A stretch of 64,000 nucleotides of DNA, taken from Nitrospirota bacterium. Its GTDB lineage: Bacteria > Nitrospirota > Thermodesulfovibrionia > Thermodesulfovibrionales > UBA1546. The number at the start of each line of letters is the position of its first letter. The stretch's first letter is position 1. Below are positions 35,367-44,983 of this stretch, in pieces. A program made the position numbers and the translations under genes. The notes under the pieces were generated by a model, which was not told the DNA's origin, searched no databases, and worked only from the letters and a program-made list of their open reading frames with translations. The DNA is taken from assembly GCA_016212165.1 (NCBI GenBank), contig JACRGY010000057.1, positions 27,346 through 91,345 of the forward strand. Direction: 5' to 3'.

Positions 35367-36578
35367 TCAACGACTGTGAGATTTGTATACGCCCGGCACT
35401 TCAAACAAGTTTGTATAAGTATTTATGACCTGAGCTGCCTTGTCGCCGGTAGGGATTCCCTTGACGACTTCGCGGGTCTGCATGTCAATCACATACAACG
35501 CGCCGTCTGAGGCATTCGTTGCATAGGCTTTCTTACTATCTGCGCTGAAGACGATATGACCGACATGGTTGCCGTTGCCGACCGCGATATCTTTGAGTTT
35601 GAGCCCTGTGCCAGCATCAACAATGGTGATAACGTTGGAGCCGTAAGGCGTGAGTACTACATATTTGCCGTCAGGGGTAAGATACGGATGCCCGATTCCA
35701 TTTGCTGCTTTGATGGTTCTCACGACCTTCTGCTGGGCAACATCAATGACTGCAACAGTTGAACCGCCGAACTTCGGGCCGGGGCCGCGGTTGCAGTAAT
35801 AAAAATACTTGCCATCGAGGGTAAATATGCCATGATGTCCTTCGATGACTTCGCCTTCAGCCGTTGGTATTTCAATCTTTTTTGTCTCCTTGAATGTAGC
35901 CATGTCTACTATAGAGACAGAAGGTTTTATCTTCGCGGCATCATTGCCCTCGTAGACAATCCAGACCTGTTTATTGTCAGGTGTGGGGATGAAGTAATGT
36001 GCGGGGCTGTCACCGTCAATTGTTGCTGCCACTTCGAGAGAAGGAATTTTCAGAACATATGCTTTCTTGTCAGCATAGTTCTGGACAAAGGCATACTTGC
36101 TGTCCCAGGTGAAGGCCGAGTGCATCATGAGTGGACCTTTCTGCTCCTTATTCTGGTGATCAACGGCAAAGGTCTTCAGTTCTTTGTCTGTTTTAGCATC
36201 AAGGAGTACCGCCTTCACCTCGCCCGTATGATTAATAAGAACATACTTGCCGTCAGGAGTCACAAGCGGGTGTTTTACGTTCTTCCCTGTTTTGATATGT
36301 TTCAGGGTTTTGTGAGTCAGTGCATCAACAACAGTAACCGAATCTCCGCCGTTTTCACCGACATAAATCTTTTTCAGGTCAGGTGTAAGACATGCGAGCC
36401 AACCCGTCGGCCCAGTCTCGCAGTGGCCGATGACCATGTCCTTTTGTGGATCAATAAAAGAGAGTGTCTTCGATGCGGCATTCGGCACAAAGATCCATTT
36501 TGCAACGGCTGCATAAACAGCAGTGCTCAGGCCAATTACAACTAAAACAACAAGACAATACTTTAAAAATCTCCTCAT
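35367..36578 (-). CDS. YncE-like beta-propeller protein
   Basis: Signal peptide; repeated YVxNxxxxxxVxVID-type blades (IFVPNAASKTLSFID, AYATNASDGALYVIDMQTREVV). Confidence 0.85.
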   Translation of the reverse strand: MRRFLKYCLVVLVVIGLSTAVYAAVAKWIFVPNAASKTLSFIDPQKDMVIGHCETGPTGWLACLTPDLKKIYVGENGGDSVTVVDALTHKTLKHIKTGKNVKHPLVTPDGKYVLINHTGEVKAVLLDAKTDKELKTFAVDHQNKEQKGPLMMHSAFTWDSKYAFVQNYADKKAYVLKIPSLEVAATIDGDSPAHYFIPTPDNKQVWIVYEGNDAAKIKPSVSIVDMATFKETKKIEIPTAEGEVIEGHHGIFTLDGKYFYYCNRGPGPKFGGSTVAVIDVAQQKVVRTIKAANGIGHPYLTPDGKYVVLTPYGSNVITIVDAGTGLKLKDIAVGNGNHVGHIVFSADSKKAYATNASDGALYVIDMQTREVVKGIPTGDKAAQVINTYTNLFEVPGVYKSHSR

Positions 36579-36669
36579 ACATTACCTCCTTAGGTTAGTT
36601 TTGAATATTATGAAAGACAAGAATATCGTAAGCTTTCAATCACCTCCTCGTTGGAATTACATTTGATAT

Positions 36670-36685
36670 TGCACCTATCATGCCA
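36670..36685 (-). promoter_or_regulatory. Sigma-54 (-24/-12) promoter
   Basis: Minus strand TGGCATG-atag-GTGCA with canonical spacing, upstream of the YncE-like gene. Confidence 0.65.
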
Positions 36686-36826
36686 GACAAAATTCGGGGC
36701 GTGATTCAAGAAAACTATTCATATCGGGCGATAAGAGACTAATTTCTGATAACCAAAAAAGGAAGGAAACGAAAGTTACAATTATAAAGGCAAAATGCCT
36801 GTGTAAAACACACCAATCAGCGCAAT

Positions 36827-38197
36827 TTACTCTATTGGTATGCCCATGGCATTGAGCTTTCGGCGTAGCGTGCTGTAGTCGATTCCAAGTATTCGGGCGG
36901 CCTTGCTCTTGTTGCCGTTGACGGACTTTAAGACATCTGCAATATGTATCCGTTCAAGGTCGAAAAGTGTAAGGTTCTTGGGATATGCTGCTGTGTTCTC
37001 AGGCAACTGCGGGTTTTCATTCTTGATCTCATCAGGCAGGTCGCCTGCACTGATAACATCGTCATCGGTTATCGTAATCGCCCTCTCAATAACATTCTCA
37101 AGCTCTCTCACGTTGCCTTCCCATTTATATCGTTTGAACAATTCTTCTGCATCCTTGTTTATGCCTGAGATTTTTCTCGCCATTTTGAGAGAGAATTTCC
37201 TTATGAAGTGTCTGATAAGAAGCGGGATGTCTTCTTTCCTTTCCCGCAAGGGCGGTATCTCGATGGGGATGACGTTCAGGCGGTAGTAAAGGTCTTTTCT
37301 GAATCCGCCTCTGTCTACAGCATCTTTAAGATATTCATTTGTAGCAGCAATGACCCTGACATCAACGCTTATAGTCTCTTTGCCTCCGAGCCTCATAAAG
37401 TTCCGTTCCTGCAAAAACCTGAGCAGCTTCACCTGCATCATGGGGCTTATGCTGCTGACCTCATCGAGAAATACTGTGCCGCCGTTAGCTGCCTCAAACA
37501 AGCCTGTTTTATTATTCACTGCTCCGGTGAATGCGCCTTTTTCGTAACCGAACAACTCAGATTCCAGAAGCTCGTCAGGCAATGCTCCACAATTAATAGC
37601 TATGAAAGACCTTGTTGCCCTTTTGCTGCCGTAATGGATAGCCCTTGCAACAAGCTCCTTGCCTACACCGCTTTCCCCTATAATCAGGACTGTTCCTTCC
37701 GTGTCTTTGACCTTTTCAATCATACTGAATACCTGGCGCATGGCAAGGCTTGAGCCTATTATTTCGCCTGAGCCCGGCAACCCTTCCAGCTGTCTTTTCA
37801 GGCCTATGTTTTCGAGCTTCAGGCTCCTTGTTTCTGCGGCTCGCCTGACAACGATAGCTAAGTGTTCCGGGTCAAAGGGTTTTGGGATGAAATCATATGC
37901 ACCTGCGCGTATGGCCTTTACCGCAGACTCGACAGACGAATAGGCCGTTATTACTACCACGAATATGTTCTTGTCAACCTTGTGCGCTTCCTCAATCACC
38001 CTGAAGCCATCAATGTCCGGCAGCATAAGGTCTGTTATTATAATATCGACTGGATAACCACTGCGGAGTCTTGCTATTGCATCAGAGGCATTGCTGAAGG
38101 TCTCAACAGCGCAGTGCTCAGGCTCAAGAGACCTTCTGATTATCTTCAGCATGGTCTCTTCATCGTCTATGGCAACTACCCTGAGCGGCCTATCCAT
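36827..38197 (-). CDS. NtrC-family sigma-54-dependent response regulator
   Basis: REC, GESGVGKELVARAIHYGS, GAFTGAVNNKTGLFE, Fis-type HTH. Confidence 0.93.
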   Translation of the reverse strand: MDRPLRVVAIDDEETMLKIIRRSLEPEHCAVETFSNASDAIARLRSGYPVDIIITDLMLPDIDGFRVIEEAHKVDKNIFVVVITAYSSVESAVKAIRAGAYDFIPKPFDPEHLAIVVRRAAETRSLKLENIGLKRQLEGLPGSGEIIGSSLAMRQVFSMIEKVKDTEGTVLIIGESGVGKELVARAIHYGSKRATRSFIAINCGALPDELLESELFGYEKGAFTGAVNNKTGLFEAANGGTVFLDEVSSISPMMQVKLLRFLQERNFMRLGGKETISVDVRVIAATNEYLKDAVDRGGFRKDLYYRLNVIPIEIPPLRERKEDIPLLIRHFIRKFSLKMARKISGINKDAEELFKRYKWEGNVRELENVIERAITITDDDVISAGDLPDEIKNENPQLPENTAAYPKNLTLFDLERIHIADVLKSVNGNKSKAARILGIDYSTLRRKLNAMGIPIE

Positions 38198-39920
38198 TTC
38201 CTTCTCCCAGGGGAAGCCTGATCCTGAAGGTGCTTCCATGCTCTTTTCCGCTTTCTGCAATGATCTCGCCTCCATGGTTCTGGACTATACCGTAACTTAT
38301 AGCAAGTCCCAGGCCAGTGCCTTCCCCCACTGCCTTTGTCGTAAAGAACGGATAGAATATCTTGTCCTTGACTGCATCTTCAATGCCGATGCCATTATCC
38401 GAGATTGATATCTCAGCTATGTTGTCGCTTGTGACAGATGTTTTGATTATTATTTTCCCTGATGATTCTATGGACTGAACCGCGTTAAGCAGGATATTAC
38501 CCAGCACCTGACTCATCTGAAGGGGATCGACACGGATATCAAGGAGTCCTGCATCAGACTCCCTGACGATTTCTATATTTCTTGAATCGGCCTGATGATT
38601 GATGGTCTTAACAGCACCGTCAATAAGTGTGTTTATCGCAGTCAATTCCTTTTTCGGGGGGGCTTGCCGCGAATAGACAAGCAGGTCCTTGATAATGCTT
38701 GCGCATCTGCCTGAGTCCTTGATGATAGATTCAAGGTCCTCCCTCGCCGCAGTGTCTTCTGTATTTTTCAGCCTGAGTTTGGCAATGCCGATCACGTTGC
38801 CAACGGGGTTATTTATCTCATGCGCAATGCCTGCGGCAAACTTGCCTATGGCTGCAAGCCGCTCGGACTGGTAAAGCCTTTCCTCCATGCTTCTCATTTT
38901 TTCGAGATTCGCAGCCATCCTGTTAAACCCCTCCGAAAGCTCGCCTATCTCGTCCTTTGATATTACCTCTATCCTGTGGCTGAACTCACCCTTTCCGATT
39001 CTTTCAGCCCCTTCCCTGAGTTTCACCACAGGCCGCATCACCTTGTTCAGGACAAGAAACAGGACAAAAATCGAACCGGCGGATATGGCCAGAAGCAGAA
39101 GCAGAAGAGTCAGGTGCGTCTTCGAAATAATTACCGGCAGCCTGTCTTCCTGAATGACCATAATGTTTCCGATAGCGGCATTGCTCATATCAGTGAGCGG
39201 AAACTTTATGAGCAGCTTGCCGGACAGGTCTTTTTCTGAAAGAGTCTTGCTATCCGTTTTCCCCTGAGTCTTTAATGTGGAAGATATAACACCGCCTCCG
39301 GAATCGACAATAACAATATCAGTGTTGCTCAGCTGCTTTATCTTGGAAAGCAGGCTGTCATCAAGTAGTATGCCGGCAGTAATTGTACCGATTATCTGGT
39401 TCTCATTGTAAAAGATGGGCGCAGATGCCTTAATGATGAATCCCTGCTTCGTAAGCATAATGCCGGACGTCACTTTACCCTGAAGTGAGTTTTTCATGAG
39501 CGGCTCATGTGACTTGTCATCGTTATACCTGTCGGGTGCTTCAGCAATAGCAACGACCCGACCTCTAATATCACCAATCTCTATGGTGCTGACATCAAAC
39601 GACTTGAACAGTCGTGTTATTGCCCGCAATGGATGCTCGCGCTCACCGGAGAGTTCCGTATGATAAAAGAGGCTGTCTTTTATCTCTCTGTCATTGCTGA
39701 AGAGCTTTGTGTAATTCGTGACCTTGTTCTGGTAGTCGTCAAAGAGTTTTACGACAAGATTCTTTACGCTCTCCAGATGGTTCTGCTGCTGCTTGATAAG
39801 GGCGTCTCTGACAACATAAGAGACAATGGGAAGTATTGTGACTGTGACGAGTAGAATGGTGATGACAATGATCGAGATAATCTTGTATCTGATCGAAAGT
39901 TTATTCCATATATCCTTCAT
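38190..39920 (-). CDS. Sensor histidine kinase with extracytoplasmic sensor and HAMP
   Basis: GKFAAGIAHEINNPVGNVIG, GEGTGLGLAISYGIVQNHGG. Confidence 0.92.
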   Translation of the reverse strand: MKDIWNKLSIRYKIISIIVITILLVTVTILPIVSYVVRDALIKQQQNHLESVKNLVVKLFDDYQNKVTNYTKLFSNDREIKDSLFYHTELSGEREHPLRAITRLFKSFDVSTIEIGDIRGRVVAIAEAPDRYNDDKSHEPLMKNSLQGKVTSGIMLTKQGFIIKASAPIFYNENQIIGTITAGILLDDSLLSKIKQLSNTDIVIVDSGGGVISSTLKTQGKTDSKTLSEKDLSGKLLIKFPLTDMSNAAIGNIMVIQEDRLPVIISKTHLTLLLLLLAISAGSIFVLFLVLNKVMRPVVKLREGAERIGKGEFSHRIEVISKDEIGELSEGFNRMAANLEKMRSMEERLYQSERLAAIGKFAAGIAHEINNPVGNVIGIAKLRLKNTEDTAAREDLESIIKDSGRCASIIKDLLVYSRQAPPKKELTAINTLIDGAVKTINHQADSRNIEIVRESDAGLLDIRVDPLQMSQVLGNILLNAVQSIESSGKIIIKTSVTSDNIAEISISDNGIGIEDAVKDKIFYPFFTTKAVGEGTGLGLAISYGIVQNHGGEIIAESGKEHGSTFRIRLPLGEGNG

Positions 39921-39928
39921 TAAATCCT

Positions 39929-40732
39929 TTATTTCGCTCTGGCAAAGTTTTTGCCGATGATTGTCTGCCCATCATTGCTGAGGACAAAGTCCATGAATTT
40001 TTTTGTTAACCCTTCAGGCTGGCCTTTCGTAATGATATAAAGGTCACCTTTCAGGAGATACAAACCTTTCTCGGTATTTTCAGGAGTAGCGGCGATTTTG
40101 TCAACACTCGCTATTTTCACCTTTGCCTCTTGTGCAAATATCCTTGGAGCAATGCCTATTGCACCAGGGAACTTCTCCACATATTCGACAACCTCTTTGT
40201 CTGTCTTTACGATAATCGCTTTCTTTGCGACAGGTCCTTTTATGCCAAGGACTTTGCGCACCGGCTCATCCATATCTCTGCAATGGTCTCTGAATACGAG
40301 GGCAATCGGCTTGTCCTGTCCGCCTACCTGCTTCCAATTGGTGATCTTGCCGTTATGAATATCCGATACCTGTTTTAGGGTAAGGTTGTTCAGAGGATTC
40401 TTTGGATGCAGCATAACCGCCTTGATATCAACAGCAACTTTATGCTGAATCAGGTTAAGTTTTTTCGCCTTTTCAGGCGGCAAGGGGCAACATAGACCGC
40501 CCATCTCGCGCTCGCCTTTAACCACAACCGCAATTCCGTCAGCACACCCGCCGCCCTTCACAAAGACCTTTATCCCGTATTTCTTCTCAAAGGCTTTTGC
40601 CAGGGATTCAAGTGCGCCGTGCGTGAGGATATGCGTTCCCTGATAACCGATATCAGCTGCATAAGATAAATCAACTGATGCCGTCAATAAAATAAAAATA
40701 GCAAGATAAGATATTATTGTCTTCAAGCTCAT
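39929..40732 (-). CDS. PstS-like periplasmic substrate-binding protein
   Basis: Signal peptide; LTLKQVSDIHNGKITNWKQVGGQDKPI typical of phosphate/tungstate-type SBPs. Confidence 0.8.
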   Translation of the reverse strand: MSLKTIISYLAIFILLTASVDLSYAADIGYQGTHILTHGALESLAKAFEKKYGIKVFVKGGGCADGIAVVVKGEREMGGLCCPLPPEKAKKLNLIQHKVAVDIKAVMLHPKNPLNNLTLKQVSDIHNGKITNWKQVGGQDKPIALVFRDHCRDMDEPVRKVLGIKGPVAKKAIIVKTDKEVVEYVEKFPGAIGIAPRIFAQEAKVKIASVDKIAATPENTEKGLYLLKGDLYIITKGQPEGLTKKFMDFVLSNDGQTIIGKNFARAK

Positions 40733-40835
40733 TGATTTTATTATAATGATTGTAAGGGAAAACTGATAGATACCCTATGGGGGCATGTAAAATATGTCTC
40801 AGGTGTTACAATGATAGAGTGAAGGAGAGAAGATA

Positions 40836-41834
40836 ATGTTTCTCTGGCTTGGATTTTTAACCTGCACATCTTTAATCGTCTATTCAGGCACTAAGCTTTC
40901 CAAATACGGCGACATCATCGCCGAGAAGACCGGGCTCGGAAGGACATGGATAGGCGTTGTGCTAATGGCGTCTGTTACGTCCCTTCCTGAACTTGTTACA
41001 GGAATAAGCTCGGTCACTTATGCAGGCGTGCCTGACATCGCGGCAGGGGATGTGCTTGGCAGTTGTGTCTTCAACATGCTCATACTTGCCTTTCTCGATG
41101 CTATTCACCATCCTATGCCGATTTCTGCAAAGGCACATCACGGTCATATCCTGTCTGCCGGTTTCGGAATACTTCTGCTCGGTATGATTGCCATAAGCCT
41201 ATTTTTAGGAAACCAAATCCCTCAGATAGGATGGATTGGGACATACAGTCTCTTCTTTATTTTTATCTATTTTGTAGCAATGAAACTAGTCTACTCTTAC
41301 GAGAAAAGACAGATCGCCGAATTTGTAAAGGAGATGGCTGTTGAATTGAAATATAAAGACATCTCTACAAAAACCGTTGTCTTAAGTTATTGTATCAATG
41401 CATTTATTGTCATTGTAGCTGCCATATTTTTGCCCAAGATAGGTGAAGGCATAGCAGAAATAACAGGACTTGGACAGACCTTTGTAGGCAATATCTTTAT
41501 AGCTATTTCAACGTCGCTGCCGGAGGTCGTGGTCTCTGTTGCTGCTGTAAAGATGGGAGCGATAGATTTGGCAATAGGCAATCTATTCGGAAGTAATATC
41601 TTCAATACGCTCATCCTTGCCCTCGACGATATCTTTTTCATTAAAGGCCCGCTGCTTTCCTTTGTCAATTCGGGCAATATAATCTCTGCGCTGTCCGCTA
41701 TCGTAATGACTGCTGTTGCGATTATCGGTTTAACCTACCGTGCTGAAAAGAAAAAACTATTTCTCGCGTGGGATTCGATAGGCATCCTGTTTGTGTATAT
41801 AGTCAACCTGATGCTGCTCTATAGGATCAGGTAG
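40836..41834 (+). CDS. CaCA-family sodium/calcium exchanger
   Basis: Two alpha repeats: VVLMASVTSLPELVTGISSV and NIFIAISTSLPEVVVSVAAV, GNLFGSNIFN. Confidence 0.88.
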   Translation: MFLWLGFLTCTSLIVYSGTKLSKYGDIIAEKTGLGRTWIGVVLMASVTSLPELVTGISSVTYAGVPDIAAGDVLGSCVFNMLILAFLDAIHHPMPISAKAHHGHILSAGFGILLLGMIAISLFLGNQIPQIGWIGTYSLFFIFIYFVAMKLVYSYEKRQIAEFVKEMAVELKYKDISTKTVVLSYCINAFIVIVAAIFLPKIGEGIAEITGLGQTFVGNIFIAISTSLPEVVVSVAAVKMGAIDLAIGNLFGSNIFNTLILALDDIFFIKGPLLSFVNSGNIISALSAIVMTAVAIIGLTYRAEKKKLFLAWDSIGILFVYIVNLMLLYRIR

Positions 41835-41903
41835 CGATAAAGCTAATCTAAGAGAAAGTCTAAAGGCAAAGCCTGAGTTTCAATTTCATCTGAATTTTCT
41901 TCC

Positions 41904-41918
41904 ATTGCAAAATGCAAT
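41904..41918. promoter_or_regulatory. 15-bp palindrome attgcaaaatgcaat, putative regulator site
   Basis: Identical to 23329-23343; a related site tgcataatgcaa at 41993-42004. Confidence 0.4.
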
Positions 41919-42160
41919 AAACGATATTTTACTGCAACACTTTTTTTAGCGATGTTTTCATGGCAAGTCACGGACTGTCTCCACTCCTGCGGTGCATAAT
42001 GCAACATAACTGAATTGTCTGCAACAGAAGGGTTTCTCCAAAAAGGCAAGCATTTCAATGGGTTATACGAATCCGCAGATTTGGCATGGATATTGAATTA
42101 CCTATCGCAGCAAAACAGGCACTGCAGCTTGTAACTTTTTAAATATCAGGAGGTGCAAAA

Positions 42161-42202
42161 ATGAAAAGCGTTGGAAAGAGAAGCAGGCTGGTGGGAGATT
42201 AA
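42161..42202 (+). CDS. 13-aa leader-type ORF, MKSVGKRSRLVGD
   Basis: Strong RBS caggaggtg; stops just before the ATG at 42207. Confidence 0.35.
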   Translation: MKSVGKRSRLVGD

Positions 42203-42206
42203 CCCC

Positions 42207-42686
42207 ATGAAGATGGACCGGTTTGAAGACATAATGGCGGCAATAACATTTGCCGAAGCAGGAGAGCATGAAAAGGCAAAGGAACTCCTGAAAGGCAGAA
42301 AAACAGTGCTGCTTGCAATTTCCGACATGATGTTTGACAGGAATGTTCTTAAATATGCGCTGAGCATAAGCAAGAGGATAGAGGCAGGCATAGATATCCT
42401 CTACCTGACAAAGGCTGATGCGAAAAACACGGACTTGAAAGAGTTCATGTCAGAAGTTGCAAAGGAAGGGATTGAATGCAGCGTTATTAAGAAAGACGGG
42501 TGCATGAAAAAAGCAATTCTTGATTATACGGAAAAAAGGAGGGAGATATTATTTGTAATCGTAGGTTCAACGCCTGAGCTTGAGATTGAATGCAAGACCT
42601 CTGAAAAATCACTTTCGGATGCATGGAAGAGATTGAAATGCCCGTTAGTGGTTGTATCAAAAGGCGAAATGCCTTTGATGGCATAA
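42207..42686 (+). CDS. USP-like protein with N-terminal TFAEAGEHEKAKE module
   Basis: Paralogue of 34701-35195. Confidence 0.65.
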   Translation: MKMDRFEDIMAAITFAEAGEHEKAKELLKGRKTVLLAISDMMFDRNVLKYALSISKRIEAGIDILYLTKADAKNTDLKEFMSEVAKEGIECSVIKKDGCMKKAILDYTEKRREILFVIVGSTPELEIECKTSEKSLSDAWKRLKCPLVVVSKGEMPLMA

Positions 42687-42777
42687 AGATATAGTTTAAA
42701 AAGGGTAAAAAGTTTAAAAGTTCCCGCCCCGGGCGGGTTCGCCTGAGGCGAAAAAAAATTTAAGGAGGAGATTGAAA

Positions 42778-44073
42778 ATGGGATTTGGAAGACGTATGTA
42801 TGAGTTTTTGAAGATGGCGTCCGTTGCTCACGCCAAATGGGACTATGAAGTCTCGATGAGCATTTTAAAGAACCGGAAAAAGATGCTGATACTGTTGGCT
42901 CTGCTTTTGCCGGTTCTTGCAGTAGGCCTGATTGAAGCAGGAGATATGATAGGCGGAAAAACAGCTTATGCCCCTGCGCATTATTCAAACCTGATATTTG
43001 TTGTTTCAATAGCAGTGGGCCTTGCTGCCGGCCTTATAACAGGCTGTATTGGTGCAGGAGGAGGCTTTATTATCACGCCTGCATTGATGGCAGCAGGAGT
43101 TAAGGGAATTCTTGCAGTCGGGACAGATGTTTTTCACATTTTTGCCAAGGCAATTATGGGGACCACGGTACATAAAAAACTCGGCAATGTCTCGGTAAAA
43201 CTCGCTGCGGCATTCCTTGTAGGCTCTGTCGGCGGCACATTCATAGGCGGCGCCATAAACAAAGGGCTATACAATAAAGACCCTTTGCTGAGCGAGGCGT
43301 TTATCAGTACAGTTTACGCTGTATTGCTCGGGTTTCTCGGGTTTTATGCATTAGCTGACTTTTTGAAATCAAGGAAGGCGGCAAGCAGCGCCAGCAGCGG
43401 CGGCCATGATGCGCACGGCGGGCCGTCAGGCACAACTGAGTTTGCGCTTAAATTACAAAAAGTAAATATTCCGCCAATGATAACTTTTGACGAAGATTTC
43501 GGCGGAAGAAAGATATCATGGCTTTTTGTGGCAATAGGCGGCCTGATTGTCGGAATGCTGGCTGCAATTATGGGTGTCGGCGGCGGTTTTGTTACCTTCC
43601 CCATGTTTGTTTACATCTTCGGCGTATCAACAGCAACAACAGTAGGAACAGATATTTTTCAGATTATATTTACGGCAGGCTTTGCATCCATAGCCCAATA
43701 TGCCATTTACGGATATGTGTTTTATACGCTTGCTATTGGAATGCTGCTCGGTTCGCTTATCGGCATTCAGGTAGGCGCGCTTACAACAAAGGTTGTTAAG
43801 GGTATTCACATCAGGGGATTTTACGCCCTCTCAATTATTGCCGGCTTTATAAACAGGGTTACAACACTGCCCAAGAAGATGACCGAGCTTGAGGTCATAA
43901 ATATGCCCAAGTCTGTTACTACAACAATAGAGAATGTCGGCAATATCATATTCTGGATTGTTGTCGCTGCTTTTGGTTTCTGGATTATCAGCAAGTTTAT
44001 AGCAAATATCGGTACATTAAGGAGCGAGGAAGATTATGCAGCTCCTGTGCTTGTGAAAGAGGAGGCAAAATGA
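42778..44073 (+). CDS. TauE/SafE family anion permease (larger paralogue)
   Basis: GCIGAGGGFIITPALMAAGVKGILAVGTDVFHIF and MGVGGGFVTFPMFVYIFGVSTATTVGTDIFQI repeats. Confidence 0.85.
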   Translation: MGFGRRMYEFLKMASVAHAKWDYEVSMSILKNRKKMLILLALLLPVLAVGLIEAGDMIGGKTAYAPAHYSNLIFVVSIAVGLAAGLITGCIGAGGGFIITPALMAAGVKGILAVGTDVFHIFAKAIMGTTVHKKLGNVSVKLAAAFLVGSVGGTFIGGAINKGLYNKDPLLSEAFISTVYAVLLGFLGFYALADFLKSRKAASSASSGGHDAHGGPSGTTEFALKLQKVNIPPMITFDEDFGGRKISWLFVAIGGLIVGMLAAIMGVGGGFVTFPMFVYIFGVSTATTVGTDIFQIIFTAGFASIAQYAIYGYVFYTLAIGMLLGSLIGIQVGALTTKVVKGIHIRGFYALSIIAGFINRVTTLPKKMTELEVINMPKSVTTTIENVGNIIFWIVVAAFGFWIISKFIANIGTLRSEEDYAAPVLVKEEAK

Positions 44074-44810
44074 TAATAAGAAATAAAAAACCATTCAGTG
44101 TGGGAGTTGTTTTTGCAATATCGTTTTTGGGTGTGCTGTTTCTGATATTTTCACCCTTGTTCGGGAATGGCCTGAACGGCCTTCAGTATGCAGACGACAG
44201 CTTTAATAAGCTTGCAAAGGGCTCCTCTTATTTTATCCCTAAGGTCGCCAAGGGCAATGAGAAGTTCGTGGGAAAGACGTTCAGCGTAAGCATCAATATG
44301 AACAAAGAGGGTGATAAGGCAGGAGATGCTGAAAAGAGGGCGGAACTGGCTTCCAGGGTGTACACAACTGCAGGCGCTGCAACAGAGATTAAAGGCGCTG
44401 AGTTAAAGATCGAAGGAGACCTTGGAAAAGTCCTTGAAGCAGCATTGCAGGATTCTGATGCCATGTTTAAGAATGAAGGGGATAAGATCAAGGCCAAATA
44501 CGGCGTTGACGATGAGAAAAAGATGTTCAGGCAATGGCATAACACTCTGACTAAGATAGACAAGGCATTCAAGAAAGACAAGAAGTTCGAAGAGGCAGGC
44601 ATTGTCTCTGAGGTAACTAAAAAGGCTGTGGAACCTGCCTATAACTTCTATCAGGTTGACGCGAATAAAGTGGCAGACCATGCCGGTATGATGTCAGGCC
44701 TCCTTGTCTTTTACGTTGCTTATACAATGTGGTGGGGATTTGCCATATTTTATATGTTCGAAGGAATAGGCCTTACCATGAAAAAAGCAAAGGTCAGGAA
44801 AGAGGTATAG
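44070..44810 (+). CDS. Conserved membrane protein associated with TauE/SafE
   Basis: N- and C-terminal TM helices; ATG overlaps the stop of the TauE gene. Confidence 0.6.
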   Translation: MIIRNKKPFSVGVVFAISFLGVLFLIFSPLFGNGLNGLQYADDSFNKLAKGSSYFIPKVAKGNEKFVGKTFSVSINMNKEGDKAGDAEKRAELASRVYTTAGAATEIKGAELKIEGDLGKVLEAALQDSDAMFKNEGDKIKAKYGVDDEKKMFRQWHNTLTKIDKAFKKDKKFEEAGIVSEVTKKAVEPAYNFYQVDANKVADHAGMMSGLLVFYVAYTMWWGFAIFYMFEGIGLTMKKAKVRKEV

Positions 44811-44818
44811 TGTGGTTA

Positions 44819-44949
44819 AACAGAAGGATATAGTCCCTTCGCTCATTCTCGGGCTAAAGCCCTCCGAGGATTTTGCCTCCTTATTCCTTATTTTAATTTT
44901 AAGGACTATCGGCAAAATAAACCGCTCAAGCACTATATCCTTCTGTTTT
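44819..44949 (+). repeat. Structured intergenic repeat, copy 3 (full)
   Basis: Perfect 17-bp inverted repeat aaacagaaggatatagt / actatatccttctgttt flanking the shared core. Confidence 0.85.
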
Positions 44950-44983
44950 GATTGTTTTGGGTTAAACAGGGCAGAGGGCTGAT

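Noticed and set aside
42524-43009. 161-aa minus ORF spanning the USP-like/TauE junction
   Set aside because: Antisense to two supported genes; no motif or RBS
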